From positions 70,283,788-70,347,787 of the forward strand of contig CM057836.1 of the NCBI GenBank assembly GCA_030068075.1: a stretch of 64,000 nucleotides of DNA, in the 5' to 3' direction. The DNA comes from Paguma larvata (lineage: Eukaryota; Chordata; Mammalia; Carnivora; Viverridae). The translations under genes and the position numbers were made by a program. Within the stretch, counting starts at the first letter, position 1, and every line of letters begins with the position of its first letter. Positions 51,961 through 64,000 of this stretch are shown one piece after another. Below the pieces are notes generated by a model, which saw only the letters and a program-made list of their open reading frames with translations, did not search any database and was not told the DNA's origin.

Positions 51961-52439
51961 TATTTGAGCCATCCTGGTTTCTTGTTTAGCTATCAGTAAG
52001 CCTGCGATTTAACCGTGAGAGACTGAGCATATATGCATTTTTTTAGCCATTGTAGTGTACAAGAGGATTATGAACTTTAAAAATAAGTTTATGTTTTTTT
52101 AATTGGCTAATAGCAAAGTCCTACTGTCCAGCAAACTTTCAGAACAATCTTTTTAAATCATTATTATTAATTTTCCATGACACCACCAAGCGGCAGAATT
52201 AAATATTGTAAGTGTATTTTTCTGGTTTGTAATGTAATTTTCAGTCATTTAAACAAAAAAATGCCATCCTAGAAACAACATTCCAAAGAAAGAATGTGCA
52301 ACTTTGTCTAGAGAGCCTGTGTGAGTTCATTTTATTGAATTGAGAAATTTATTTTCCACTCCTTGGTCTAGTTATTCTGTCAGCTGCAGATGCAGTGTTT
52401 TCAAATCCCAATTGCTAAGTCTGAATTAAAGTTAAAATT
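51961..52439. other. Intergenic AT-rich sequence
   Basis: Nothing recognised. Confidence 0.45.
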
Positions 52440-53590
52440 CTCTACATCAAAAAAATACCATTAAGTGAGTGAAAAGGCAAGCCACAGAGTAGATGTTTGC
52501 AACATATATACATCCAACAGAGGGTTCTAGGTCTCTTATTCAAATATATAAAGAGCTCTTACAAATCAATAAAGAGAAAGGCAATCAAAAACAAAAACAG
52601 GCAAGAGACTTCAACAGCCATTTCACAAAAGAAGATAGACGAACGTCCAATAAACATGCAAAATGGTGTTCAGTTTCATTAGCAATCAGGAGGAAGTGAA
52701 ATTAAAACCACAGTGAGATACCATGCACACCCACACTAATAGCTAAAGTTAAAAAGACTGAAAAGTATTAGGATATAGAACAGGAGAAACTCTCATAAAA
52801 TGCTGGTAGTAATATAAACTGGAAAAATCATTTAGGAAAATATTTCGGTGTTATTTACTCACCTGAAAAGGTACATATTCATGTTCTAGCAATTCAGCTC
52901 TTAGGTATACACTCAAAAACAAAAAGTGTGCATGTATTCACCAAGAATATTCATATCAATATTATTCATAACAGCCAAAAATATTTATCAACAGAATAGA
53001 AAAATGATTGTACATTCATATTATGGAATGCTAAATAGCAATGTTTAAAAACTGAATTATAGGGGCACGTGGGTGGCTCAGTTGGTTGAGCATTCCACTT
53101 CTGCTCAGGTCATGATCTTATGGTTCATCCTCTGTCTCCCTCTCTCTCTCTGCCCCTCCCCTGCTCACACTCTCTCTCTCAAAAATAAAATTAACATTAA
53201 AAAGAATAATAATACAGTAAAAAACTGAACTATAACTACAGCACACTACTGGATGAATCTCAAAATATAATCCAGAACAAAAGAAGCCAGACCCCCCCAA
53301 AAGTTATATTACATTACTTCACTTATATAAAGTTCAAAAAAAGTGGCAGAATTCAATTTTAAGGTTCAGGGATGTGTGCTTGGGTAATAAAAACTAGAAA
53401 AAAAAATAAGGAAGTGAAAACCATAAAGCAAGAAACCTAATTGGAAGGGAGCATGAGATTGGACTTTGGGGGTGTTAGCAGTGTTGTTTCTGTGTGAAAA
53501 TTACACAGGTGTTAACTTTGTGATAACTTTTCATCAGTTACATTTTTGATCTGTGTACTTTTTTGTATGAGTGTTATATTTCATAATAGT
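52440..53590 (+). repeat. L1 ORF2 3' end and 3' UTR relic
   Basis: Sense L1 phrases include 'aatatataaagagctcttac' (52543), 'atgctggtagtaatataaac' (52799) and 'aacagccaaaaatatttatc'. The reading frame is decayed and a SINE splits it at 53062. Confidence 0.82.
53062..53219 (+). repeat. Internally deleted Can-SINE
   Basis: Head GGGGCACGTGGGTGGCTC is present, but the segment from after 'atggttc' to 'tctgtctcc' (about 65 bp, including the felid middle block) is missing. 'aaaaactgaa-tata' flanks both ends. Confidence 0.9.
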
Positions 53591-53591
53591 A

Positions 53592-55774
53592 ATCTTTTTT
53601 AAATCTCAATTATTTCATATGCTTGCCAACAACAGTTCTCAGCCTGTAAACATTGTATACTTATGGAGAGGAGTAGAAACGAAGGTTGCTTGGAATTATT
53701 GTAAATATGCAGGTGCTATGATGATCATTAAATCCCTTAAAATCCTAATTGTTTAAGGATTCTTTTTTTTCAGTTGCAGGTATGAGAAACTGAACTCAAA
53801 CTAGCTCGGACCCAAAGGAAGAATTTACTAGAAAGGTGTGTGAATAGCTCACAGAAAAACAGGAGAAAAAAAAAGGAGCACTGGATCTCAAGTACAACTT
53901 AGATTAACGATCTGACTGTTTTTGCAACTCTCACAACTCTCAATATGTGCTCCTTCCCGTAGGTCTTCTTTTACTTCCTCGAAGTAGTAAAACAAAGTGG
54001 CCCACTGGCCCGAGTCTCCCACCTGACAACTCTGCCTCCTGAAAGAGCCTAGGCTGCTTAGTTCCAGTTTGAAAAATCCTAGGGTAGTTCTCTGACTGGT
54101 CCAGCTTGGGTGAGATGCCCATCCGTGACTCCATCAGCTCTGGCATGAGCTCTCAGTCACAGAAGGACAGGCAGCTCGGCTGGGAAAACCCCTAGGCCCT
54201 GACGAAGCTGAGAGAGACTAGATCACTCTTTCCCCAAATGAAGACTTCTGTGGCAGGTACCACCAGGGTAAGCAGTGGACACACCACCACAGGGGCCAGT
54301 AGGGACCAGAAAGCAACATCAGGACCCCTTGATCCAAGGTCACCTGCCCCACCCTCAAGGGTACATTGTGCTCTCCACACACCTGGAAGGTATCTTAGGA
54401 GGTGAGAGAGAGGGGTCAAAACTCAGAATAAATGAGCTTTTCCTAAAAGGAGGGACTGTTGTAAACCAAATAAATAAACAAACAAACAAACAGTTTTGAC
54501 TGAAGAGACTGGGAGATTATTAACTGATGAATTAGGTTTTGCTCTTCCAATGGAGAGAGATTGTAAGAAGACCAGATCTGGCATACAGAAAGGAAAGGCT
54601 CCACTTTCTCTGCACATCTAAGCATACTCTGAGCCAATTATGGTCACACAACATGAGTAAGAAAAAGTTTTGGTTTGTGCTATTCATACTCCCTCCTGAA
54701 CAATAAAAGATCTAGCATAAAACAAGACTTGGGGACTTCTTTATGCATCACAAAAGGGTAATGATGAAGAACAGAGCTGTTGGCCATTAGTTCAATGTTA
54801 ATGAGTAAACAATATATATTAAATAAGATGTCTTAAAAAATACACACACCTAAAATAAAGTTATTGATTCATTGATGAAAATGTTGTCACCAGAGGCTTG
54901 CAGAAACCTAACTCTATTTTTTTTAATGTTTTTAATTGCTAATTCAGTGTTTATGGCCATTTTAGAACATAACTATTTTGAAGTCTTGGAAGTCAAATGT
55001 AACGTATATACATTAAGAACAATGTGGAACTTCCGTTGGTCATACAGTAACCAATTATGCTGTGGGGTTACTTAGAAAATATTGTTAATCTCTGGGTGCA
55101 CATTATTTCTTGGTGCAAAAAGTCATATGTTTTCCATCTTGGCATACATCTGAAAATCAAGAACTTCTTTCAAGCTTCAAAGCTCTATCTTTTGAAATCC
55201 TACATTCTGTTCTTAATAACCTGCTGTATGTAGCAGCTCCTACAACATTGAAAGACCAGCTAACCCCACCGGCACCTCCCCACACAGACGTTAAGATAAC
55301 AAGTAATGATTTTCTCTGGTCTAGTTTCACAATTCCCATGACTGGTCACCCACCACATCTACTAACTACTAAGATAATGAATAACAAAGAGACTTGGCAT
55401 AGATGAATATAAGGAAAGGACTAAAGAAGGTGACCTTTGGGCCTTTTGTTATGGCATACTGTCCTTGTGTTATTTATGTTTTAATCCAGTGGGAAAATGC
55501 ATATCACTGTACAGTTAAATTAAAGAAGTGGGGGGGGGGAGAAGAAAAGAACTTGCTTCCACTTAATTTTCTCTTGAGCAGCTAGCTCCAAAGTTCAGGC
55601 TTTGTAATAAGTGCTCAGTGAGACAAAATCTGAACAGAATCTGATGATTTGTAACTTTGAGGAGCTCTACTAAAAATAGGAATTCTGGACTTTGAAGTTT
55701 TGCAACTCCTTCCTTTGGCTGTGCTCTAATGCTTTGCCCCCTCAGTCACAGCAAGACAGAAGAAAGACAGAATA
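53592..55774. other. Intergenic sequence, mostly unassigned
   Basis: The stretch 53765-54220 begins 'cagttgcaggtatgagaaac' and looks like an old dispersed repeat whose family I cannot name. No gene seen. Confidence 0.35.
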
Positions 55775-55885
55775 AACACAGAGCCCTGACGTAGCTTGTC
55801 CAAAGTCACATGGCAGACACTGGTGGAATCATGACTAGAACCCAGGTCCTTTACAAACTCTATCACAGGCTGTATTTTCTGTAAG
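55775..55885 (-). repeat. MIR-like fragment
   Basis: 'ttgtccaaagtcacatggca' and 'agaacccaggtcctt' match antisense MIR. Confidence 0.6.
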
Positions 55886-56074
55886 GTTAAGTGAAAAACC
55901 TTTTACTACTTATCTTAAACAATCAGAAGGTGAATGAGTCCTAAATTGAGGTGAGGATGCCAAAGGGTGCATTATACTCCTTCCTTGGTATTTGTTTGGA
56001 CTTGTACCTTCATGAAATATATACCATTGGAGTGCTTTAAAGGGAAGGGACAGAGGCCGGCCTAAGAATGCAGG

Positions 56075-56890
56075 GGTTTGCACAATAAGATACCACCTCA
56101 CACCCGTCAGAATGGCTAAAATTAACAACTCAGGCAACAACAGATGTTGGCAGGGATGTAGAGAAAGAGGAACCCTTTTGTACTGCTAGTAGAAATGCAA
56201 ACTGGTGCAGCCACTCTGGAAAACAGTGTGGCGGTTCCTCGAAAAATTAAAAATAGAACTACCCTATTATCCAGCAATTACACTACTAGGTATTTATCCA
56301 AAGGATACAAAAATGCTGATACAAAGGGGCACATACACCCCAATATTTATAGCAATACTATCAACAATAGCCAAAGTGTACCAAGAGCCCAATATCCAAT
56401 AACCAACGAATGGATAAAGAAGATATATGATATATATATGTATACATATATATATACACACACCCACAATGGAATATTACTCAGTGATAAAAAAAGAATG
56501 AAATCTTGCCAATTGCAACAACGTGGATGGATCTAGAAGGTATTATGCTAAGCAAAATAAGTCAGGCAGAGAAAGACAAATATATTATTTCACTCATATG
56601 TGGAATTTAAGAAACAAAACAGACGAACATAGTTGGAGGGAAGCAAAACTGAGATAAAAACAGAGGGAAACAAACCATAAGAGACTCTTAAATACAGAGA
56701 ACAAACTGGAAGGATGTTGGGAAGGGGGGTGGGCTAAATGGGTGATAGGCATTAAGGAGGGCATTTGTTGGGATGAGTACTGGGTGCTGCATGTAAGTGA
56801 TGAATCACTAAGTTCTACTCCTGAAACCATTATGACACTATCTGTTAACTAACTTGGATTTAAATTAAAAACCATAACAATAAATTTAAA
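56075..56890 (+). repeat. L1 ORF2 3' end and 3' UTR, best preserved L1 in the window
   Basis: 'taccacctcacacccgtcag', 'atgcaaactggtgcagccac', 'ggaatattactcagtgataa' and 'atttcactcatatgtgga' follow the carnivore L1 3' end in order. TA/CA microsatellite at about 56430-56465. Confidence 0.92.
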
Positions 56891-57189
56891 AAATAATAAA
56901 GAATAAAAAGCCTCTGCTCTTAGAATTAAATTCTTAATGATACAAAAAAAATAATGCAGGGGTTTGTCTCATAATCCAAGGACAAAATCTAGGGGCAGGG
57001 AGGTGCAGGTGGGAAGCAGAAACAAATATTTTACTGCTCATGCCTTACATCACCCATGCTCCCCTGTGTCTTGGCTTCATCATTGTTTTTTCCCTTCTCC
57101 TCTTAAGACTGGTGTTCTGTGTGTCCCAGTCTGATGGGAGGACATGGTCACAAACAGCACTCAAATTTCTATAAATTAACCTACTATAT

Positions 57190-57560
57190 CTTTTTTAAGT
57201 CTGTAACTTTCTATCACGGACAGTTTTACAAACACATACAAAAGAAGAGAGGATAATATAATGAGCTCCCGTGTACCCATAACCCAGCTTTAACAATGGT
57301 CAGTTTGGCCTACAACCCCATCCATGTTCTCCCACCCGACTTGATCAACTTGAAACAAATCCCATTCATCATATCATTTTATGCTTAATGTTTCATTATG
57401 TACCTCTAAAAGACTCCTTAGTTTACATTAGGTTTAATGGAAGTGCATACTTCATTCGTATTCTCTTAGTTTTACCTAATGTTCTATGTTTGCTTGTTTG
57501 TTTGTTTGGGGTTCATATTGTAACTTTTTATTTACTCTTCCGGAAGGAGAGTTTTCAAAT
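57190..57560. repeat. Probable LINE fragment
   Basis: 'gtgtacccataacccagctt' and 'gaaacaaatcccattcatca' are phrases I know from mammalian LINE relics. Orientation is unresolved. Confidence 0.4.
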
Positions 57561-57574
57561 TCAAATACGAATTT

Positions 57575-57760
57575 TTTTTTTCATTGAGGTATAGATGACA
57601 CAATGTTACATTACTTTCAGGTGTACGCCATCCTGATTCAGCGAGTCTATGCATCCTGCTGTGCTCCACCAAGCGTAGCTTCCATCTCCTGACGTCCATT
57701 TTCTGGTCCTCTTGGCTGTAATGGTTTCCTGGACTTTCCTAGTTTTTGATGACCTGGACA
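57575..57760 (-). repeat. Antisense L1 3' end
   Basis: 'cattgaggtatagatgacac' and 'actttcaggtgtacgcca' are reverse L1 3'-UTR text, as at 6.4 kb. Confidence 0.6.
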
Positions 57761-58139
57761 GTTTTGAGTAGTACTCCTCAGGTATTTTGTAGAGTGCGCC
57801 TCAGTTGGGATTTACCTAATGTTTTCTCATAATTAGACTGGGGTTAGGTTTTTGGAAAGAAGACCAAAGAGCCAAAGGGCCATTCTTAACATAACGTATA
57901 TCACATCAAGGGCGAAACAAGCAGCATGTTAATCTTGATCATCTATTAGACTTTGGTATTAAGAAGTTGCATTTTTTTAAGCAAGGAGCTTTTTCTTTCT
58001 CCATTCTTCTGCCTTTAAATTCTGAAATTGCTCTTTCTCTGGAATGTTGGCCCATACACTGGCTATAAAACAAAGGACGTATGTTGAGGGACAATAGGTG
58101 ATAAAAACAGATATGGGAAGACAGAATGTGCTGGGCTTT

Positions 58140-58237
58140 TGTTTTTTGAGTAACCTCTCTGCTCAACTTGGGGCTTGAACTCATGACCCTGAGATTAAGA
58201 GTTGCATGCTCTACCATCTGAGCCAGCCAAGTACCCC
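58140..58237 (-). repeat. Old short Can-SINE
   Basis: 'ggggcttgaactcatgaccc' and 'gagccagccaagtacccc'. Confidence 0.82.
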
Positions 58238-58366
58238 AAATATTAGCTTTCAAAAGTTTGACCTTTTGGCAAGGGATGGAGGAGAGGTAGAAGACATGGA
58301 GAGTAAAGATTTAGCTTTTACATTTTTGAAAGTCCACTCCTGAATTCTGTAGTATGGACATCCTCA

Positions 58367-58368
<2 letters not shown>

Positions 58369-58401
<33 letters not shown>

Positions 58402-58437
58402 TGTGGTGGTGGTGGTGGTGGTGGTAGTAGTAGTAGG
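58369..58437. repeat. Compound microsatellite (GT)n(GGT)n(AGT)n
   Basis: A GT run of about 13 units with one interruption passes into about six GGT units and then four AGT units. Confidence 0.95.
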
Positions 58438-58439
58438 AA

Positions 58440-58950
58440 AACATGTATAACATACAATTTATAATTTTAACCATTTTTAGGTGCACATTCAGTGGCATTA
58501 AAAACACTCATATTTTTGTGCAACCATCATCACCATCCATCTCCAAAACTTTTTCATCTTTCCAAGCTGAAACTTCATATTGTTAAACCCTAACTCCACA
58601 TTTCCCCCTCCCCCCAGGCCCTGGCAACCACCAGGCTGTTTTCTTTTTCTATGAATTTGACGACTCTAATATCCCTTGTAAGCAGAATTCTGCAACCTTT
58701 GTCCTTTTATGTCTGGCTTATTTTACTTAGCATACGATCATGTTTCATCCATGTTGGAGCGTGGGTCAAAATTTCATCGCATTTTAAGGCTGAATAATAC
58801 ACGACATCTTATTTATCCATTCACACATAAATAAATAGTTTTTAATTAATAGCCATCCTAATGGGCATGAAGTAGTATCTCACTGTGGTTTTGATTTGCA
58901 TTTTCCTAATGATTGTGATATTGAACATCCTTTCATGTCCTTACTGGCAT
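58440..58950 (-). repeat. Antisense L1 3' region
   Basis: Reads as reverse L1: 'gtgcaaccatcatcaccatc', 'tccatgttggagcgtgggtc' and 'tctcactgtggttttgattt'. Confidence 0.85.
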
Positions 58951-59299
58951 CCTTAAGTTTTAAAGATGCTTTATTCTCGCCTATTGTTTATTTGCATACT
59001 ATACTGCAAATTTCACCATCTTGCTCATTGCCAGGGTCACATAGAGGGGCAGAGTAAGCACGCAAGCCTCTCTGACTCTGCAAGTGGCCCTTTGGGGACA
59101 GATTTATACTGCCTTTCTCTACAGCTCTACAAATAGTACCAATCAGCAGGTCTCAGCTGAGGCTACTGGGTCTACCAAAGATGGCCTCCAAACCATCCTC
59201 TCTGACTGTAGGCCACCCTCCTTGTTGCCACGGATTGCTAGCTTCATAGATAAGGAACAGTTTCCTATTCCCATAGGAAAACACCTGAATCCTTGAGCC

Positions 59300-59885
59300 C
59301 TGCCCACCTTTCTCACACTGCTTGTGATTTTCTTTTTCTTTTAGGTTTTATTTTTTTTTTTTTTTAGTGTTTATTTTATTTTTGAGAGTGAGAGACAGAG
59401 TGCGAGAGACAGAGGCACAGAGAGAGAGACACAGAATCCAAAGCAGGCTCCAGTCTTCGAGCTGTCAGCACAGAACCTGGCGCGGGGCTAGAAGCCATGA
59501 ACTGTGAGATCATGACCTGCGCCAAAGTTGGACGTTTAACTGGCTGAGCCACCCAGGTGCTTCTTACTGCTTGTGGTTTTCAATCAGCCTCCTCAACACC
59601 TTCCCATCCGTGTGTGCACCCCTTCTCTTGCTCCAAATGGCTTCCCTGCTCCCCGCCATCTAGACAAACGCTTCGCCACAGTAACTCCGTCTCCTTCTCG
59701 GTTATCCTTTCTCTGAAGTCCTTTAGCACTTTAGAAATCTGGACCACTTTTGGCATTTCTTTTCTTTATATTGTTATTATGCCACGTTTTAAGACACATG
59801 CCCTCAATTAAACTGCAAAACTTTAGGACAAGAACTGTATGTTACTCAGCCTTTTACACTCAATGATGCCTGGAAATAAACACAC
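59300..59885 (+). repeat. L2-like pyrimidine-rich relic, split by a SINE
   Basis: Text after 59563 has L2 3'-type order ('aggacaagaactgtatgtta' near 59826). By-eye assignment. Confidence 0.45.
59345..59563 (-). repeat. Can-SINE
   Basis: Reverse element ending 'gccacccaggtgcttctt'. 'actgcttgtg-ttttc' is duplicated on both sides. Confidence 0.93.
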
Positions 59886-60439
59886 GTCCAGGTTAGCCCC
59901 CAGATGTGCCCGCAGCACCTGGAGGGGTGGGGGGCAGCAGTCCATCATCAGAGGGAAAGCAGTCTCATCACACGCCCACATCCCGCTCCACGAGCTTCTT
60001 TACTGTCCCCATTGCATTTCTCCCAGTGAGACTTTGTCTTGAATGGGTTTGCAGTTTTGTCCTCCAGCTCTGAGCCGTCTTCTTCTCCTCTCCTTCCTCT
60101 GCCACTCCTCCTTCACGTTTCCACACTCTCCCCTCTGCACGGTTCTTGGTTCCGTGAGCTCAGCAGAGTCTTCAGAGCGAGCACATATAAGGCAATCTAT
60201 TTTTTCTTTATTTAAGGAAAAATTGCTAATGTTGACTGCATCCCAAAACATAACTTGAGTGCTTGTCAGGCTACCAAGTCTCCGTCTTTTTGCTTTTGCT
60301 TGCCAAGAATTCCCCCTCTCTGCCAATGGCACAGAAGAAAAAATCCTGACTTGCCACATACATAGTACATATATTTATATAGCCTTGCATTTCAAGAAAA
60401 AAGATTGTTATATACGATTTCCTTCCAAGCCCATCCGTT

Positions 60440-60680
60440 AGCGGGACCTGAATCTCTCCACTATTTCCCATCTCTATTGCTGTCATCTCTTGTCTGGATG
60501 CCTAAAAAAGTCTCCAGCTGGTCTCCCTGCTTCCATTCCTGCCCAACTACAATCTTTTCTCCACATGACATCCAGAATGATCCTTTAAAACATACCACTC
60601 CTCTTAAAACCCTCATGATTCCCCAGAGCACTTAGAACAAAATTCAAATTCCTTACCACACTAATAAGCCTTTATGTGAT
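60440..60680 (+). repeat. CR1/L2-type LINE fragment
   Basis: 'tctccagctggtctccctgc', 'atccagaatgatcctttaaa' and 'accctcatgattccccag' are characteristic in this order. Confidence 0.75.
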
Positions 60681-60709
60681 CATAAGCCGTGACATCCCCG
60701 CTTCAGGTA

Positions 60710-61225
60710 ACAGTTATCCATTGCTGCATAATAAAACACCCCCAAACTTGATGACTTAAAACAGTAATGCTTTGTTATTTCTCATGATTCTGTAGGTTTT
60801 TCTGTAGGTCTCCTAAGACCACAGTTGCAGTTTTGTTGACGGTGCAGCTGTTGCCAGAGGGTCCAAATGCCTCATTTGCCTGTCAGGAAGTTGGTGTTGA
60901 TATTGCCTGGGCTCCTCCGTTCCTCCCCTCGTGGCCACTTAGTAAGCTACTAAGCTTAGTGAGCTTCTTCACAGCACAGAGAGGTTCTAAGAGAGAGCTG
61001 GCAAAGCCTCAAGACTCCTTAAGGTCAGGCTCTAGAATGTGTACATCACTTTTGCCATACTCTGTCGATCAAAGTGAGTCACACAACCAGAGCAGACTCA
61101 TGGGGTGGAGAAAGATACACTGCTCCTTGATGGAAGAAGCAGGAACATTCACTAGAAAGGAATGTGGACAAAGGAAGCCTGATCCACTGGGGGCCAATAG
61201 TAGAGCAATCTACTACCCCTCCTAA
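60710..61225 (-). repeat. MaLR-type LTR, antisense
   Basis: 'tatccattgctgcataataa', 'cacttttgccatactctgtc' and 'actgggggccaatagtagag' follow an MLT1-like LTR in reverse. No internal viral sequence. Confidence 0.6.
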
Positions 61226-61399
61226 ACTGCTCTTCTGTTTCTTAAAACATGCCAATCTTCAGAAACTTTTCCTTGTTTTTCTCCAGTGGCATGCCATAAT
61301 GTCTCTGTAGGAAGAATGTAGGCAGATAGATGTTGTTGAAGATGGAACTAGATAGGAGACAAGTTGAGTTTGAACGGTGAACTCATCATATTTATTTGG

Positions 61400-61770
61400 G
61401 ATGGTTTGAGTGTGCTAACCCCCAACCTACCACCAGCATTTCCTTGGTTCTGCTTTTCATTGTACATGGCCAGCCTTTCCCAGATCTGGGCATGGTGGCC
61501 TCCTTCTCCTCATTCGGATCTTAGCCCCACACACTATCACTTCAGAGAGACCTCTGTGACCACCTACTCAAATACCTCCCTTCATCTCTCTCTGTTTTAT
61601 TATTATATTCCCTTCATAATACTTACTGCCACTTGAAATTACTGGAAGCAAATCGGTAGCTTTCATGAAATCCACCTTGCCTCTCACCTTTTAGGGCTCC
61701 AAGCACCTTCTCCAGAAGGCCTCTAGGGCTGCAATCTGTGCAGAGCTAGCTGCCAATACATCGCAACATC
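61400..61770 (+). repeat. L2-like 3' relic
   Basis: 'agacctctgtgaccacctac' and a following T-rich stretch resemble L2 3' sequence. Confidence 0.45.
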
Positions 61771-62038
61771 CCTGTGCTAGACAGAGTACCGGCCTCCCAG
61801 ATGTCCACATTCTAGTTTCTGGCACTTACGTGTATGTCAGGTTACACAGCAAAGGAGAATTGAGACTGCTAATCAGCTAGCCTAAGTGAGAACCTGAAAG
61901 ATGGCAGCATGACAAGGCATTGGCCCAACACTGCTGGCTTTGAAGATGGAGGAAGGTGGTCACAAACCAGGGAATGCAGGTGGCCTCTAGAGGCTGGAGA
62001 AAGGAGAAAAGGGATTCTCCTTGGGGTCTCCAAAGCTC

Positions 62039-62262
62039 GGGGTGCCTGGGTGGCTCAGTCGGTTGAGTGTCCTACTTCAGCTCAAGTCATGATCTCACTG
62101 TTCATGGGTTCAGGCCTGCATCAGGCTCTGTGCTGACAGCTCAGAGCCTGGAGCCTGCTTTGGATTCTCTGTCTCCCTCTCTCTGCCCCTCCCCTGCTCA
62201 CACTCTCTCTTTCTCTTTCTCAAAAATAAATAAACATGAAAAAAAATTAAAAATAAAAAGGA
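62039..62262 (+). repeat. Can-SINE in LTR
   Basis: Begins GGGGTGCCTGGGTGGCTC. Complete with tail. Confidence 0.94.
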
Positions 62263-62370
62263 ACACAGCTTCACCAAACCATTGATTTTAGTTCAATGAG
62301 ACCCCTTTCTGACTTCTGACCTCCAGAACAGCGAGATAATAAATTTGTGTTACTTTAAACCACTTAGTTG

Positions 62371-62588
62371 GGGGGTGCCTGGGTGGCTCAGTCGGTTAAG
62401 CAGCCGACTTCAGCTCAGGTCATGATCTCGCGGTCTGTGAGTTCGAGCCCCGCGTCGGGCTCTGTGCTGATGGCTCAGAGCCTGGATCCTGCTTCGGATT
62501 CTGTGTCTCCCTCTCTCTCTGCCCTTCCCTTGCTCACGCTCTGTCTCTATGTCTCTCAAAAATAAATAAATGTTAAAAAAAATTTTTT
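62371..62588 (+). repeat. Can-SINE in LTR, near-consensus and young-looking
   Basis: Retains CpGs through the B-box region ('gagttcgagccccgcgtcgg'). 'taaaccacttagtt' is perfect on both sides. Confidence 0.96.
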
Positions 62589-62639
62589 AAACCACTTAGT
62601 TTGGAGTAATTTGTTACATCAGTAACAGGAAATGAAATA

Positions 62640-63489
62640 ACCCCTATTGCTGAGATAAGGAAAGAACTCATAATGCTACACCTAGCTCCTTTCTTCTACT
62701 GTGTCCTGAGGCCACTGACCATCCCGGGCTGAGAGCATCATCAAAGCCACGTTATTCCAAGTCCCCAGGCACATACTGTATATCACGATGTCTACACTGC
62801 AGTATTACAAAGGGTGAAACAGTGGTGAACTAGAGCAGGCTCATGCTCGCTCTCAGAGTCGGCTGTTACACGTTCGGTAAGTGTGCAACCCAGTTATTAA
62901 ACACAGCCATTACTAAAATTAAATTATATGAACATATAATTAAATAAGTTATACTACAAAGATAAATACTTAAAACTCATCGCTTCTCGAGTTCACCGTA
63001 TTTAACGAGCGTCCGTGCTCTCGAAGTTATTTACTTTCATTGTATCTGTATGATGAAGATACTACATGATGGGGTACAGGGCACTGGTTTGTAATTCTGC
63101 GTTCAGTGACCTCACGTAGGCAGCTTGAAACTGGCCACGATGGGAGTGTTTACAGTTGATGGTGGGAAACAAGCAACTACTACTCATCCGGGCTTCCCCC
63201 AACACCAGTGCCACTTATACTTTTGCCACCTGTGCGTAGGGGCAGGCGGTGTCTGACTTTGTAGTGTCGCCTATAACTTCAGTGTGTTCTTTGTATGTCT
63301 CATCACGAAGGCCCTTAACATCTGTGCAAGGCAAGGCCCGGGAACCACTAAGGCAAAATTCATCTTCTAGGCCCCTTGAGGCCTCATGGCATCAGAGTCT
63401 AATTTATCTTTGTTTTCCTAAAAGAGTGGGGGCTCAGTAAATGCCAAACGAGTCCACAGTTTCTTTGGGGTTAAATAATGAAACCTAGA
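62640..63489. other. Intergenic sequence, no feature
   Basis: No recognised repeat or gene. Confidence 0.45.
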
Positions 63490-63676
63490 GGGGCCCGGGC
63501 GGCTCAGTCAGTTGAGCGTCCTACTCTTGATTTCGGCTCAGGTCATGATCCCACGTTTGTGGGATGGAGCCCCGTGTTGGGCACGGTGCTGAGCATGGAG
63601 CCTGCTTAGGATTCCATCTCTCTTTCCCTCTGCCCCTCTCCATCACTCATGCTCTTTCTCTCTCTCAAAAATAAAG
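63490..63676 (+). repeat. Can-SINE
   Basis: Begins GGGGCCCGGGCGGCTCAG, with a shortened middle. 'tgaaaccta' flanks both ends. Confidence 0.93.
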
Positions 63677-64000
63677 TGAAACCTAACTAGAATAAGGCCC
63701 CTCGGGTTGCACAATGACTGGCACTATTATTTTTGTGTAACTATTTAGTTATTGTGAAAATGAGTTAAATTTCGCTATTAGTTCATGAATTTAAATCAAT
63801 AGGAAATGTTCCTTAAATGTTAGTAACTGTTATCACTGCAATTATTACCCTTTAGCCCACAATCTGTCCAGGCCCATTGACATGTCAGCGTTCCTCTGTA
63901 TGAGGTTTCTGTTTCTCTAAGTAAGGTGAGAGGATTCTTACATGCGTGCTTTGAGTAGTACTTGACTGGGAGAAGTTTTCTTGTCTAGGCCTTTTTACAA

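Larger units (their letters stand above)
61780..62640 (+). repeat. MaLR-type LTR (MLT1-like) carrying two Can-SINEs
   Basis: 'gatgtccacattctagtttc', 'gaatgcaggtggcctctaga', 'ctgacctccagaacagcgag' and 'aatttgttacatcagtaaca' occur in MLT1 order, broken at 62039 and 62371 by SINEs. Confidence 0.82.

Noticed and set aside
51335..64000. 3' end of FOXN2, the expected upstream neighbour by human synteny
   Set aside because: No forkhead coding exon, long 3' UTR or polyadenylation cluster was seen; in human the gap to FOXN2 is much larger than this interval.
1..64000. CRISPR array, operon, phage or integron-like structure
   Set aside because: The regularly recurring blocks are dispersed SINEs with individual target duplications, and the gene has a spliced eukaryotic structure.

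Overview
This is a mammalian nuclear window. The species is very probably a cat or another feliform carnivore. About forty copies of a tRNA-Lys-derived Can-SINE are present, with an A-box-like TGGCTCAGTCGG, a B-box-like GTTCGAGCCCC, and the segment GACAGCTCAGAGCCTGGAGC that I associate with the felid subfamily (SINEC_Fc); the canid consensus differs. Nothing prokaryotic is present.

The only protein-coding gene I recognise is PPP1R21 (KLRAQ motif protein 1, CCDC128), on the minus strand. Seventeen coding exons could be placed to the base. Each has GT/AG boundaries and the reading phases agree throughout. Together they encode residues 1-645 of a protein that is about 780 residues in human. Exon 1 lies in a CpG island at about 50.26-50.85 kb, exon 17 ends at 598, and the last exons (about 135 residues with the C-terminal TTKRSYEDQ motif) lie beyond base 1. 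PPP1R21 is a coiled-coil subunit of the FERRY complex, which links Rab5-positive early endosomes to mRNA.

Layout: 1-50.5 kb is PPP1R21 exons and introns, the introns filled with Can-SINEs, L1, MIR, L2/CR1-clade LINE relics, one MER2 DNA transposon, MER5A copies and MaLR-type LTRs. 50.26-50.85 kb is a CpG-island promoter with two back-to-back YY1-type motifs, which suggests divergent transcription. 50.85-64 kb is intergenic sequence upstream of PPP1R21, mostly repeats. The neighbour expected from human synteny (FOXN2) is not in the window.

I found no convincing new biological system. The best leads are: a 48-nt frame-preserving candidate cassette exon in intron 3; the divergent promoter with an inverted YY1-motif pair, overlapping start codons on both strands and a 168-codon plus-strand ORF; a close inverted Can-SINE pair in intron 13 that could fold into long dsRNA; and several small local rearrangements (a 19-bp perfect hairpin, a 17-bp flank copy inside a SINE, a dimeric SINE).
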